Shown here piece by piece: positions 1 through 7,569 of a stretch of 12,720 nt of DNA. The DNA is taken from positions 1 to 12,720 of the forward strand of contig CAIPGD010000391.1 in NCBI GenBank assembly GCA_903864485.1. Reading direction: 5' to 3'. Made by a program: the position numbers and the translations under genes. Numbering within the stretch: the stretch's first letter is position 1; each line of letters opens with the position of its first letter. The notes beneath the pieces are model-generated. The model was not told the origin of the DNA, ran no database searches, and saw nothing but the letters and a program-made list of their open reading frames with translations. The DNA is from an uncultured bacterium. Lineage in GTDB: Bacteria > Pseudomonadota > Gammaproteobacteria > Burkholderiales > Burkholderiaceae_E.

Positions 1-1818
1 ATCTGTTTGGATCGAGACCACCCCAACGTCCGAAAACACCTCAGCCTTTGGCAGGGTAAAACCTGCCGGGACCGCAGAGCCAATAAACGGCGCCGCGACG
101 AGCCAATAGTTGGACCGATCGACCCCTGTCAAGCGGTCGGCTTTCCACTTGACTAGGGGTACATCGACCCGGCGTGCTAAGGCGACAAAGTTGGTGGTGT
201 CTTCGCGGAAGGACTCGGACTCGTCCCCAAATGCACCAGCAGGCGCTCCGGGCGGGAACATATGCGTCAAGAACACGCCAAAGTTGCGACCCCATGGTTT
301 TTTCCAGATGTCGATCCCGGAGGCATCGCGCAACGCGTCGGATGCCGACATTTGCGCCAGCACATAACTGCCATACGCTGAACCATTGGCGAATCCACCC
401 TCTTCTCCACCCCAGGGGTTCGTTAGCTTGGCGAACAACGGGATTGCTTCCTGAGCCCATGCATCGAACTGGGCTCCCTCACCCGCCATCACTGCAGTAG
501 CCGCCGCAATATGGCCCAGGATGGTGTAGCCGTGAGAGTCATAGGGCAGGTTTTCCAGGGCCCGACTGCCAACCAATTCGTCGAAGGGGCCTTTGAGACG
601 GGTTTGAACGACCGACCGGATGAGCGCCCGATTCGCGTCGGTCAATACGTCGTAACAACGATCGAACATCAACGCCAGGGACGACGCAATGTATCGGTTA
701 ACCTGATCCTGCTCTTTGTGGCTGGTTGCGCCATTGGGGTTCCAGCCCGCCAACAAGATCGCGCGTCGAGCCGAGTCCTGGAGAAGGGCCGTATCCCCTT
801 TAATGCGGGCGACCAAGGCTTCCTCAACCATATAGTCAAGCGAAGGATTCACCTTCCCAGGCATGGAGGTGTAAACAGAAACGCCGCCACTGCTCGGGTA
901 CACCGAGGGTTCCGATACAAAATTCGAACCGACATTGCCCTTGACCCGGGTATACCAAGTGGCGAGATCGGCAGTACGCTCAGTGCGAATGCGCGACGCC
1001 CATTGCGCATCAAAATTTCCATTACCAGGCAGGCTTCGCGGCCGGGCCCGGGCCTTGATATTCGCCATGAGAACGTCGCCCGATGGAATCCGGAACTCGG
1101 TCGTATCGATCGCAACCGTAAAGGTCCGCCAGCTGCTGGCAGCACCCAAAGAATTTCCGGTGCTATTAAGGGGCTGTACCCGCCACTGATAAACCCCTGC
1201 CGGGAACGTAGCGGTCCACCATTGCGCCCAATTACCCCGCACCACCTTGGGCCAAATACCCATCGCACCGCTCACCTCGAGCCGATAGGATGCAGCGCCA
1301 GAAACGGCTGGCCAGGAGAATTCGGGCGGCGACTGTCGGGTGATCCCCCCGTGGGCAGGCGCTGTCGGCGCGGACTGGACCGGTGCGGCGCTAATCCAAT
1401 CGGCCGCAAGTACTGTCAGGGGAGGATCTGGCAAGGCGAGCGATTTACTGACCGGACCAGATTGCCCGGCGCTTGGGTTACCAGCGATGGCCTGTGGCCC
1501 CGGGTCAAACGTCGGGACGGGGTCCTGCGGCGTTTGGGGCGTTAGCAAATCAGGGGCGGGCGCAAGCGCTAACTCGAGGCGGTTATCGGTCAGGTCGCCG
1601 ACATGGTGATCAATGGGATTACCGGCGGCGTCTATTGCCGGGGTATCGGATTTAACTTCAGGCGCCACGGTCGGTGAGCCGCTGTCGGTCGACGTAGGGT
1701 CACCGCCACCACCACAGGCAGCGAGTGCGACACAGATTGAAGCAGTTGCAGAGATCACGGCAAATGAGGGCGCGGTGAAGTCAGATTTCTTGGATGGAAT
1801 AGAAGACACGAGACTCAT
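1..1818 (-). CDS. Heparinase II/III-like (DUF4962-type) lipoprotein, probable polysaccharide lyase, 3' end cut by window edge
   Basis: The minus frame is open from ATG at 1818 to the left edge, giving 606 residues without a stop. A long n-region containing KK (10-11) and a hydrophobic stretch lead to a lipobox, ALAAC, with Cys35 followed by GGGG. This suggests an outer-membrane lipoprotein, since there is no Asp at +2. A Pro/Ala/Ser-rich linker follows (about 40-155), then a fibronectin-III-like segment (about 160-236), then an alpha/alpha-toroid region (about 240-580) resembling the N-terminal domain of heparinase II/DUF4962 proteins. YDSHG (426-430) and GGFANGSAYGSY (474-485) match the places where heparinase II carries its catalytic His and Tyr, so H429 and Y482 are candidates. 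The last residues (EVFSDVGVVSIQTD) look like the start of the C-terminal beta-sandwich, which is missing here. The role is inferred as cleavage of a uronic-acid polysaccharide, perhaps the EPS made by the neighbouring genes; the substrate is unknown. There is no clear Shine-Dalgarno before the ATG, and upstream in-frame codons offer no better start. Confidence 0.8.
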   Translation of the reverse strand, partial: MSLVSSIPSKKSDFTAPSFAVISATASICVALAACGGGGDPTSTDSGSPTVAPEVKSDTPAIDAAGNPIDHHVGDLTDNRLELALAPAPDLLTPQTPQDPVPTFDPGPQAIAGNPSAGQSGPVSKSLALPDPPLTVLAADWISAAPVQSAPTAPAHGGITRQSPPEFSWPAVSGAASYRLEVSGAMGIWPKVVRGNWAQWWTATFPAGVYQWRVQPLNSTGNSLGAASSWRTFTVAIDTTEFRIPSGDVLMANIKARARPRSLPGNGNFDAQWASRIRTERTADLATWYTRVKGNVGSNFVSEPSVYPSSGGVSVYTSMPGKVNPSLDYMVEEALVARIKGDTALLQDSARRAILLAGWNPNGATSHKEQDQVNRYIASSLALMFDRCYDVLTDANRALIRSVVQTRLKGPFDELVGSRALENLPYDSHGYTILGHIAAATAVMAGEGAQFDAWAQEAIPLFAKLTNPWGGEEGGFANGSAYGSYVLAQMSASDALRDASGIDIWKKPWGRNFGVFLTHMFPPGAPAGAFGDESESFREDTTNFVALARRVDVPLVKWKADRLTGVDRSNYWLVAAPFIGSAVPAGFTLPKAEVFSDVGVVSIQTD

Positions 1819-1987
1819 CCTGCATAGAAAGGAAGGAGTCCCGAATTTGCGCCAACTCAGGGTTGGTTATGGATACCACCAGGCTGGAGGATTTAACCCT
1901 ACATCGGAAGGCCCGGAATGAGCGACCGCTCGTGACGATTGGTCGACCACCGGTTTATTAATGAAGCCAGCGTGCTTGTTGCGGTGA
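1819..1987. other. Intergenic gap between wecB-like gene and heparinase-like gene
   Basis: This 169-bp stretch separates two co-directional minus-strand genes that otherwise belong to a tightly packed block. It contains a 10-bp perfect palindrome, TGGTCGACCA, at 1940-1949, and a small inverted repeat, gagc/gctc, at 1920-1931. No hairpin followed by a T-run and no convincing -35/-10 pair was seen. The gap leaves room for a separate promoter for the lipoprotein gene, but none can be assigned by eye. Confidence 0.5.
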
Positions 1988-3151
1988 TCACCGGAGAAAG
2001 CGCGCCAGCTCCGAAACAATTCGTTGAGCTGCTTGCCCGTCCCACAGGGGGGGACGCCGGATCGGAGCACCTATTGGCTTGGCGATTACCGTTCGAACAG
2101 CCTGCAAAATCGCCTCCGAACGGGTCCCGACCAAGACGTTCGTGCCTTGCGAGACGGTGATGGGGCGTTCTGTATTTTGGCGCACGGTGATGCAAGGAAT
2201 TCCCAGTGCAGTGGTTTCTTCCTGAAGCCCACCACTATCGGTAATGACCACAGCGGCGTGCTTCCACAGTTCAAGAAATGGCATGTAAGGCAGGGGCGGG
2301 AAAAGATGGATATTGGGCCCCGGCGTTAACCCGAGCCTCTCTATCGCGGTTCGGGTTCGCGGGTGCACGGCAAATGCAATGGGTAAGTCTGTGGAAATGA
2401 CCTTAAAGGTCTGCCAGAGCCGACTCAGGGTTTCGGGCTCGTCGACATTTGAGGGTCGATGCAGGGTCAGTACCCCATAGGCCTGGCCCAGTCCATCACG
2501 AGCGTTTGCCCGGGCTCGTTTGAAATCATTCACCGATTTCATCTCGGGGGAATCACCCCCTCGAGAACCTCCAGATTCCAGAATTTTATTCTGATAAAAA
2601 AGATTATCGATCATGACATTACCGACCTCATGAATCGCAGGAGCCGGTTGTCCTTCCCGCAACAGGTGTTCGATCGCGCTGGACTCGGTCACAAAATAGA
2701 GATTACTGATGGCGTCGACAGCAAGGCGATTGATTTCCTCTGGCATCGAACGATCGCCACTGCGCAACCCCGCCTCGACATGAACCAGTGGGATCGTTAA
2801 CTTGGCCGCCACCAGGGCGCAGGCCAACGTTGAATTCACATCGCCAACGACCACCGTACAGTCAGGGCGAGCGCGCCCGCAGAGTTGCTCGTAAGCCGTC
2901 ATCACCCGGGCGGTCTGTTCAGCGTGCGAGCCGCCCCCCAACCCCAATCGTTCATCGGGTGCCGGGATGCCCAGCTCCTCGAAAAAAACGTCATTCATGG
3001 ATCGATCCGAATGCTGACCGGTATGGACCAGTCGCCAGCCCAGTTCCGGAGCTTCGCCGCGCGCGTCTCGACGGTGCTGCAACGCCCTCACGATGGGCGC
3101 GATTTTCATGAAATTTGGACGGGCCCCTGCGACCAGATCAATGGTTCTCAT
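1988..3151 (-). CDS. wecB: UDP-N-acetylglucosamine 2-epimerase (non-hydrolysing), WecB family
   Basis: This 387-residue protein has the usual length for non-hydrolysing UDP-GlcNAc 2-epimerases, cytoplasmic enzymes that interconvert UDP-GlcNAc and UDP-ManNAc. The N-terminal Rossmann signature GARPNFMK (9-16), VVGDVNST (101-108, D104), HVEAGLRSGDRSMPEEINR (124-142, with E126 and E138), TLHRPSNVD (229-237, H231), TDSGGLQEE (304-312) and the RQNTERP element (324-330) all match family active-site positions. The canonical HRxEN is HRPSN here, a variant in this family. The ATG at 3151 is preferred over an upstream in-frame start at 3247 because AAAGGTG precedes it at good spacing and because it forms an ATGA overlap (3148-3151) with the upstream glycosyltransferase. 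It probably supplies ManNAc or a derivative for the polymer. Hydrolysing NeuC-type epimerases are a less likely alternative. Confidence 0.92.
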   Translation of the reverse strand: MRTIDLVAGARPNFMKIAPIVRALQHRRDARGEAPELGWRLVHTGQHSDRSMNDVFFEELGIPAPDERLGLGGGSHAEQTARVMTAYEQLCGRARPDCTVVVGDVNSTLACALVAAKLTIPLVHVEAGLRSGDRSMPEEINRLAVDAISNLYFVTESSAIEHLLREGQPAPAIHEVGNVMIDNLFYQNKILESGGSRGGDSPEMKSVNDFKRARANARDGLGQAYGVLTLHRPSNVDEPETLSRLWQTFKVISTDLPIAFAVHPRTRTAIERLGLTPGPNIHLFPPLPYMPFLELWKHAAVVITDSGGLQEETTALGIPCITVRQNTERPITVSQGTNVLVGTRSEAILQAVRTVIAKPIGAPIRRPPLWDGQAAQRIVSELARFLR

Positions 3152-4263
3152 GTCGGCACCTTTAAGGAAATGACAATTGGCGGAGCCTCGGGGTCCAATG
3201 ACTGCCAGAGCGAGCGGAGTCTGGACATCACGATTTCGGTGGCGCATTCGGATCGGATCCGCTCGCGCGCGGCGCTTGCAAGCGTTTCCTGGAGCGGCAG
3301 ATCGAAGACCAACTGAGCCAAAGCCGACCCCAGCGCCTTGATATCCCCGGGCGGTACAACCAGTCCATGAACACCATGGGTCACCAGGTCGGGGATACCA
3401 CCCACCGACGAAACAATGATCGGCACGCGTGCTGACATGGCTTCGAGCATCGACATCGGCACACCCTCGTGATGAGAGGGCAACACAAATAACGACGCGC
3501 GCGCCAGTTGATGGCTTCTTTCAGCCGGGCTAATCCAGCCCAATCGCTCAAGTTGTCCACCAACACCTGCCCGACTGGCAAATTCGGCCAGAGCAGTCCC
3601 ATCCCCATCCCCGGCAACCACCAGCCGCAACTCGGGAGAACCCGGGGGCATTGTGTGATTAACAGCAGCGATGGCTGTGACAAGGTCGTAAACCCCTTTG
3701 CGCGGGTCCAAGCGGCCCAAAAACAGGATTCGTCCCGGCTCGGGTCGCCGGATCGGTGTCGGTTCAATGGCAACGGGGTTAGGGAGAATCTCAACGCGTG
3801 CAGTCGGCGCAAGGGTCAGGATGTAGTCGCGCCAACGCTCAGATAACGCGAGAACCAGGGTCACGTGGGTCAAGGTCTCTAGCACCCACCACCTGCCCAA
3901 GGGACCGAGCTGCTGTTCGACAAAGGTCTGAAATCCCCCCCCATGGAGATGAAAGACCGTGTGGCAACCAAGGGTTCGTGCGAGCCACAGCAAGATCGAC
4001 TTTCGCAGAAAGCTGCCCCTGGATGCACTGTGCACGTGAACGATTTGAACCGGGCGGCGGATTCGAGCCATGATCAAAGCGCCGACTGCGGTGGCCCAGA
4101 GAAATCCGGTGCGCCAGCGCGGCGCTTCCTGGTGAGTTATGACGTAAGTCACCGAGTGCAGCGATGCGTCGGCTGGTTCAAATAAACCCGCCTGTTGATA
4201 CGCGTTTAAGACCGATGCGATCCCTCCGGCACCTCGAGGGTCCGTTCCCATCATCAAAATCAC
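3148..4263 (-). CDS. Glycosyltransferase family 4 (GT-B fold)
   Basis: This 371-residue cytoplasmic or membrane-associated glycosyltransferase shows a Gly-rich N-terminal loop (PRGAGGIASVL, 9-19), an acceptor-side motif HLHGGG (105-110), the domain-boundary motif FLGRLDPRKG (181-190), and the retaining-GT4 EX7E motif in HHEGVPMSMLEA (264-275, E266 and E274), followed by PIIVSSVGGIPDLV. These features define a GT4 enzyme using a nucleotide-sugar donor; donor and acceptor cannot be read from sequence. The start is GTG at 4263, with GGAG six bases upstream; an in-frame ATG at 4254 is a weaker alternative because the spacing becomes too long. It starts 16 bp after the CapK-like gene ends and overlaps wecB by ATGA, so the three genes almost certainly form one operon. 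It is inferred to add a sugar to the EPS repeat unit. Confidence 0.88.
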   Translation of the reverse strand: MILMMGTDPRGAGGIASVLNAYQQAGLFEPADASLHSVTYVITHQEAPRWRTGFLWATAVGALIMARIRRPVQIVHVHSASRGSFLRKSILLWLARTLGCHTVFHLHGGGFQTFVEQQLGPLGRWWVLETLTHVTLVLALSERWRDYILTLAPTARVEILPNPVAIEPTPIRRPEPGRILFLGRLDPRKGVYDLVTAIAAVNHTMPPGSPELRLVVAGDGDGTALAEFASRAGVGGQLERLGWISPAERSHQLARASLFVLPSHHEGVPMSMLEAMSARVPIIVSSVGGIPDLVTHGVHGLVVPPGDIKALGSALAQLVFDLPLQETLASAARERIRSECATEIVMSRLRSLWQSLDPEAPPIVISLKVPT

Positions 4264-4279
4264 GGGCGGCTCCAGTGCT

Positions 4280-5704
4280 TTAGGGCAGTTCGCAGATCAC
4301 CTGCCGTCGCTTACCGCTCGCAGTTAACGGAATGTCGGGAACCTGCTCCACGGTGAGGTCAAAGTGCATCCCCCATTGGTTCTGCAACCACGCTTGCAGT
4401 GCCCGGAGCTGGGTCGAATCGAGGGGTTCTTGGCGGGGAACGATCAGGATGCGACACCCTCCAGGGTGCGACTGCCGAACCTGATACGTCCGCACCAGAT
4501 CCCAGCTATGGTCATCAATACGAATCATCTGTCCGGCGATTCGCTGTCCCTGTCGATCGATCAGATAGTCCTGACCCCGACCATCGAGTTGAGAAATGGT
4601 GCCGTCCGCTGCAATGCGCCCATAATCTGCCGTTCGATATCGGATTAATGGCATGACGTCGTTCCAAAGCGAAGTGCCAATGATTTCGAACAGACCGTTC
4701 TGCAAACGGTTTTCAGAAAATCCGTAAAGAGGCTCGAGTCGGTAAGGCGTCAAAGCACCGTCGCGAAGTTCCCGAAAGGCGATACTCGTGCGCTCAGTCA
4801 TGCCGTAATTGACTGAAACTGGCGCCCGGAAGGCCTTACTGATGCGATGCAGCTGATCGTCGTGAACGTGTTCAGAGGTCAACAGGACGGCCTTGGGATG
4901 CACGCCGGGAATGACATCGCCAAACAGCCGCACCAAATCATCGACCGCGCCCGGGTAGCCGTATACATAGTCGGGTGCAAAGGCCTCAATGTCCCTGCGG
5001 ATTACGTCAAGCCATCGCGGCCCGGTATGGCGGGGCGACAACATGAGTCGATTGCCTTGAATCCAGGTCGGTGGAGCATCGATGGGGCGGAGCGCATCAC
5101 GTGCAATGCGTAATGTCCGTGACCGTTCGAAGCGGAAGCCGTAGGCCGACCATGCCGACGCGAAAAACGCCATCTCGATGTCGATCAGGCGCTTGGTGCG
5201 CCAAACCACGATCCCTTCGCCCGTGGAGCCGGCACTGGTCGCACGATGAAGGGGACGCCATCGATAGCGATCTGACAGGAAGCGCTCCGGCGCGTCCATG
5301 AAGGTCTGACGCTCGAGATACGGAAACTCACGAATCACCTCGGCACCCGAGGTCGCCTGTCGAATCGCTTGCGGGTCGATCCGAACGCGCTCTCGATAGT
5401 AGGGCACGTGGGTCACGGCGTCGGCAAGAAGTTCGCGCAGCAGCAGATCCGCTACCCGCGATTGCTCTTGCACGGATGCCCCCAACAGCCTACCCACCCT
5501 GAAATACTCGGGGTGATAGAGGATTCGGGACGGGACATAACGGCGGTAGCTGAAGTACGCGCGTTGCAACTGTTTTGCGAACAAGAAAGTCCCCCGTGAG
5601 CAAGCCCAAAGACACTGGTTACAGGGGAAGAAATACTGCCGGACGGCGTCGACCGAAGCGGTGACTTTGGTTGCGCAATTTGAGACGCCCCGGAAATCCT
5701 TCAC
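4280..5704 (-). CDS. CapK/PaaK-like adenylate-forming enzyme (phenylacetate-CoA ligase family) of a polysaccharide cluster
   Basis: This 474-residue protein carries the ANL-superfamily core motifs: the P-loop-like TSAGSTGEG (156-164), VNYGMTERTS (298-307), RYRTADYG (355-362), GRGQDYLID (375-383) and C-terminal TASGKRR (461-467, with candidate catalytic K465). Family members activate a carboxylic acid as acyl-AMP, and some transfer it to CoA. Relatives called CapK occur in capsule and EPS clusters, where their substrate is mostly unknown. No carrier protein or acyltransferase is seen beside it. The start is uncertain: GTG at 5704 lacks a good ribosome binding site. An in-frame TTG at 5584 has a G-rich stretch upstream, but the N-terminal residues before it resemble the family's N-terminus, so GTG is preferred. 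Four cysteines lie near the start (C10, C28, C31, C35). It is the first gene of the leftward block and is divergent from the sugar transferase gene. Confidence 0.85.
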   Translation of the reverse strand: MKDFRGVSNCATKVTASVDAVRQYFFPCNQCLWACSRGTFLFAKQLQRAYFSYRRYVPSRILYHPEYFRVGRLLGASVQEQSRVADLLLRELLADAVTHVPYYRERVRIDPQAIRQATSGAEVIREFPYLERQTFMDAPERFLSDRYRWRPLHRATSAGSTGEGIVVWRTKRLIDIEMAFFASAWSAYGFRFERSRTLRIARDALRPIDAPPTWIQGNRLMLSPRHTGPRWLDVIRRDIEAFAPDYVYGYPGAVDDLVRLFGDVIPGVHPKAVLLTSEHVHDDQLHRISKAFRAPVSVNYGMTERTSIAFRELRDGALTPYRLEPLYGFSENRLQNGLFEIIGTSLWNDVMPLIRYRTADYGRIAADGTISQLDGRGQDYLIDRQGQRIAGQMIRIDDHSWDLVRTYQVRQSHPGGCRILIVPRQEPLDSTQLRALQAWLQNQWGMHFDLTVEQVPDIPLTASGKRRQVICELP

Positions 5705-5780
5705 TTGGAGCGCTGGACCATTGCCCTACTAATGTTAGGACCCGCTCGAGTCAGGGCCGTCTTTAAGGAGTTCGCGCGGT
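5705..5780. promoter_or_regulatory. Divergent intergenic region, probable promoters for both EPS transcription units
   Basis: The 76 bp between the divergent CapK-like gene and the sugar transferase gene must carry or overlap the starts of both transcripts. On the plus strand a weak -35-like ttggag (5705-5710) stands 16 bp before tactaat (5727-5733). This resembles a poor sigma-70 promoter and is only tentative. AAGGAG at 5765-5770 is a strong Shine-Dalgarno for the ATG at 5781. No such site is seen for the minus-strand GTG at 5704. Confidence 0.35.
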
Positions 5781-7184
5781 ATGCAGTTCAGTCGCAAAGC
5801 CCTTGTTCGCCTCCAACCCAACCGCGCCGACCCCATCGGCTTTCTGAAGCAACTGCTTGATCCACTGATTGCGGTTGGGGTGCTGTTTCTGATCTATGAA
5901 TTATTTGAAATAAAAGTACGATCAATCGACGGCATCCTTGCAGCGTTGGCGTTTTCGCTCGGCTGGCCGGGCCAAATCCCGTTCCGGCGTGTTCAGCCGG
6001 GGCTTCTTCGCGAGGTCATCCTGCGTTGGGTCACGACCATTGCGCTGCTAACCCTGATCGGCCTTGTCACTCGCACGACGGACAATTTTCAACCCCAGGT
6101 CCTACATGCCTGGTTCATCGCCACCCCACTGCTCCAGTATGGTCTACACCGGCTTTCGCCATTCATCGTCGCGCGAACACCTTTGAGTGGCCGTCAAGCG
6201 TCCTGCGTCATCGTAGGTGCGGGCCCCTTGGGCCGCGAACTGGCCCGGGCCATTTCCTTAGATCCCTTCGAAATCGTTCGGATTGCAGCCTATTTTGATG
6301 ACCGTAACAACGAGCGTTTGGGCTGCCAGGATGAAGAAGACGGAACTGTCACGCCCTTCGGTCGTCTGTCCGATGTCGCGCGATATGTCCAGGACCATCA
6401 AATTCAACGGATCTACATCGCGCTGCCTATGGCCTCCCAGCCCCGAATCCTGGCTCTTCTGGATGCGCTGCGCGATACGACTGCCTCGATCTATTTTGCA
6501 CCCGACATTTTTGTCCATGATCTGATTCAGGCACGGGTTGAAACGATCGGTGGCATGCCCGTCGTGGCGGTATGCGAGTCACCGTTCTTTGGCCCGGAAG
6601 CCTTCGTCAAACGATTCTCCGACATCGTTCTGGCAGTGATTGCGATCGCACTGACGACCCCCATCATGCTGGGTGTCGCCATCGCGGTTGCGACTACTTC
6701 GCCCGGACCGATTCTCTTCCGTCAGCGCAGGTACGGGCTGGATGGCCGCGAAATTGAAGTCTGGAAATTTCGCTCAATGCGTACGCAAGACGACGGCGCC
6801 GTGATCCGTCAGGCTACCCGGGAGGACGCTCGAATTACCAATGTCGGTCGATGGATTCGAAAAACCTCGCTCGACGAACTCCCGCAATTTTTTAACGTCC
6901 TGCAGGGACGCATGAGCGTCGTCGGCCCCCGACCGCATGCCGTTGCGCACAACGAGATGTTCCGGTCTCTGATCAAAGGCTATATGGTCCGACACAAGGT
7001 CAAGCCAGGCATTACCGGGTGGGCGCAGGTCAATGGTGCGCGCGGTGAAACGGCAACGGTGGACGCCATGAGCCGTCGGATCGACCTGGACCTTGCCTAT
7101 CTGCGCAACTGGTCACTCAATCTGGATCTGCAGATTTTGTGGGGAACGGTGCGCCTGATGGTGCGGGATCCGAATGCGTATTGA
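5781..7184 (+). CDS. Polyprenyl-phosphate sugar-1-phosphate transferase (EPS initiating enzyme, WcaJ/EpsB-like)
   Basis: This 467-residue inner-membrane enzyme is expected to transfer a hexose-1-phosphate from a UDP-sugar to undecaprenyl phosphate, the first step of repeat-unit assembly. The N-terminal half has several hydrophobic segments (roughly 25-44, 50-64, 80-97, 108-128). A CoA_binding_3-like Rossmann domain follows with VIVGAGPLGREL (143-154). The C-terminal catalytic bacterial sugar transferase domain starts near KRFSDIVLA (277-285) and its membrane helix, and contains VWKFRSM (327-333), the SLDELPQFFNVL segment with the catalytic Asp-Glu pair D365-E366, SVVGPRP (379-385) and KPGITGWAQVNG (408-419). 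Length and order match the full-length WbaP/WcaJ/EpsB group. The start is set by ATG at 5781, ten bases after AAGGAG. It is transcribed away from the rest of the cluster, and its 3' end overlaps the VanZ-like gene in antisense. The sugar (glucose, galactose or other) is not readable. Confidence 0.93.
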   Translation: MQFSRKALVRLQPNRADPIGFLKQLLDPLIAVGVLFLIYELFEIKVRSIDGILAALAFSLGWPGQIPFRRVQPGLLREVILRWVTTIALLTLIGLVTRTTDNFQPQVLHAWFIATPLLQYGLHRLSPFIVARTPLSGRQASCVIVGAGPLGRELARAISLDPFEIVRIAAYFDDRNNERLGCQDEEDGTVTPFGRLSDVARYVQDHQIQRIYIALPMASQPRILALLDALRDTTASIYFAPDIFVHDLIQARVETIGGMPVVAVCESPFFGPEAFVKRFSDIVLAVIAIALTTPIMLGVAIAVATTSPGPILFRQRRYGLDGREIEVWKFRSMRTQDDGAVIRQATREDARITNVGRWIRKTSLDELPQFFNVLQGRMSVVGPRPHAVAHNEMFRSLIKGYMVRHKVKPGITGWAQVNGARGETATVDAMSRRIDLDLAYLRNWSLNLDLQILWGTVRLMVRDPNAY

Positions 7185-7569
7185 TGGCAGGTGTTAGAAC
7201 AATCGACGGAGCCCATCGGCGGGCAATCTGGCTGCAAAGCAGAACACCGAGACATGCGCCGATTGCGTCAGCCAGCAAATCGAGCCATTCGGCGCTCCGC
7301 CCGGGGCTAAACCACTGGATCAATTCGTCCAGCATTCCCAGGAGCACAGCGATTCCCAACACGATAAGCAGCCGGCGGGCGCCTGCAGCAATCCACAAAA
7401 GGGTGCCGATCGACGCAAAAAGAACAACGTGCACAAGTTTGTCAATCGGCGGTCGAATCAGGTTCACCGCGTAGGGTTGTTGTCCGTGATACCAAAGATT
7501 GCCGAGCAACAGCGCGAGGCAGAGCGCCGCCGCGAGGCGCATTTTGGAGCTTGGATGGCCCAGATTCAT
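7117..7569 (-). CDS. VanZ-like membrane protein
   Basis: This 150-residue integral membrane protein has about four hydrophobic helices (11-24, 44-62, 66-80, 98-113). It carries VanZ-family signatures: DKLVHVVLFASIGTL (43-57) and DELIQWFSPGRSAEWLDLLADAIGACLG (81-108). Its biochemical role is unknown; VanZ-like proteins recur in EPS clusters with EpsL-like proteins. The start ATG at 7569 forms an ATGA overlap (7566-7569) with the end of the upstream epsL-like gene, pointing to translational coupling; an in-frame ATG at 7542 is an alternative. The hydrophilic Pro/Ser/Thr-rich tail (about 125-150) is the part encoded antisense to the end of the sugar transferase gene. Confidence 0.85.
   Translation of the reverse strand: MNLGHPSSKMRLAAALCLALLLGNLWYHGQQPYAVNLIRPPIDKLVHVVLFASIGTLLWIAAGARRLLIVLGIAVLLGMLDELIQWFSPGRSAEWLDLLADAIGACLGVLLCSQIARRWAPSIVLTPAINTHSDPAPSGAPFPTKSADPD

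Noticed and set aside
511..1545. A 344-codon plus-strand reading frame antisense to the heparinase-like gene
   Set aside because: Its translation is rich in Arg/Gly/Pro with no recognisable domain, and the minus strand carries a coherent 606-residue lipoprotein with family motifs. Long antisense frames are common in GC-rich DNA.
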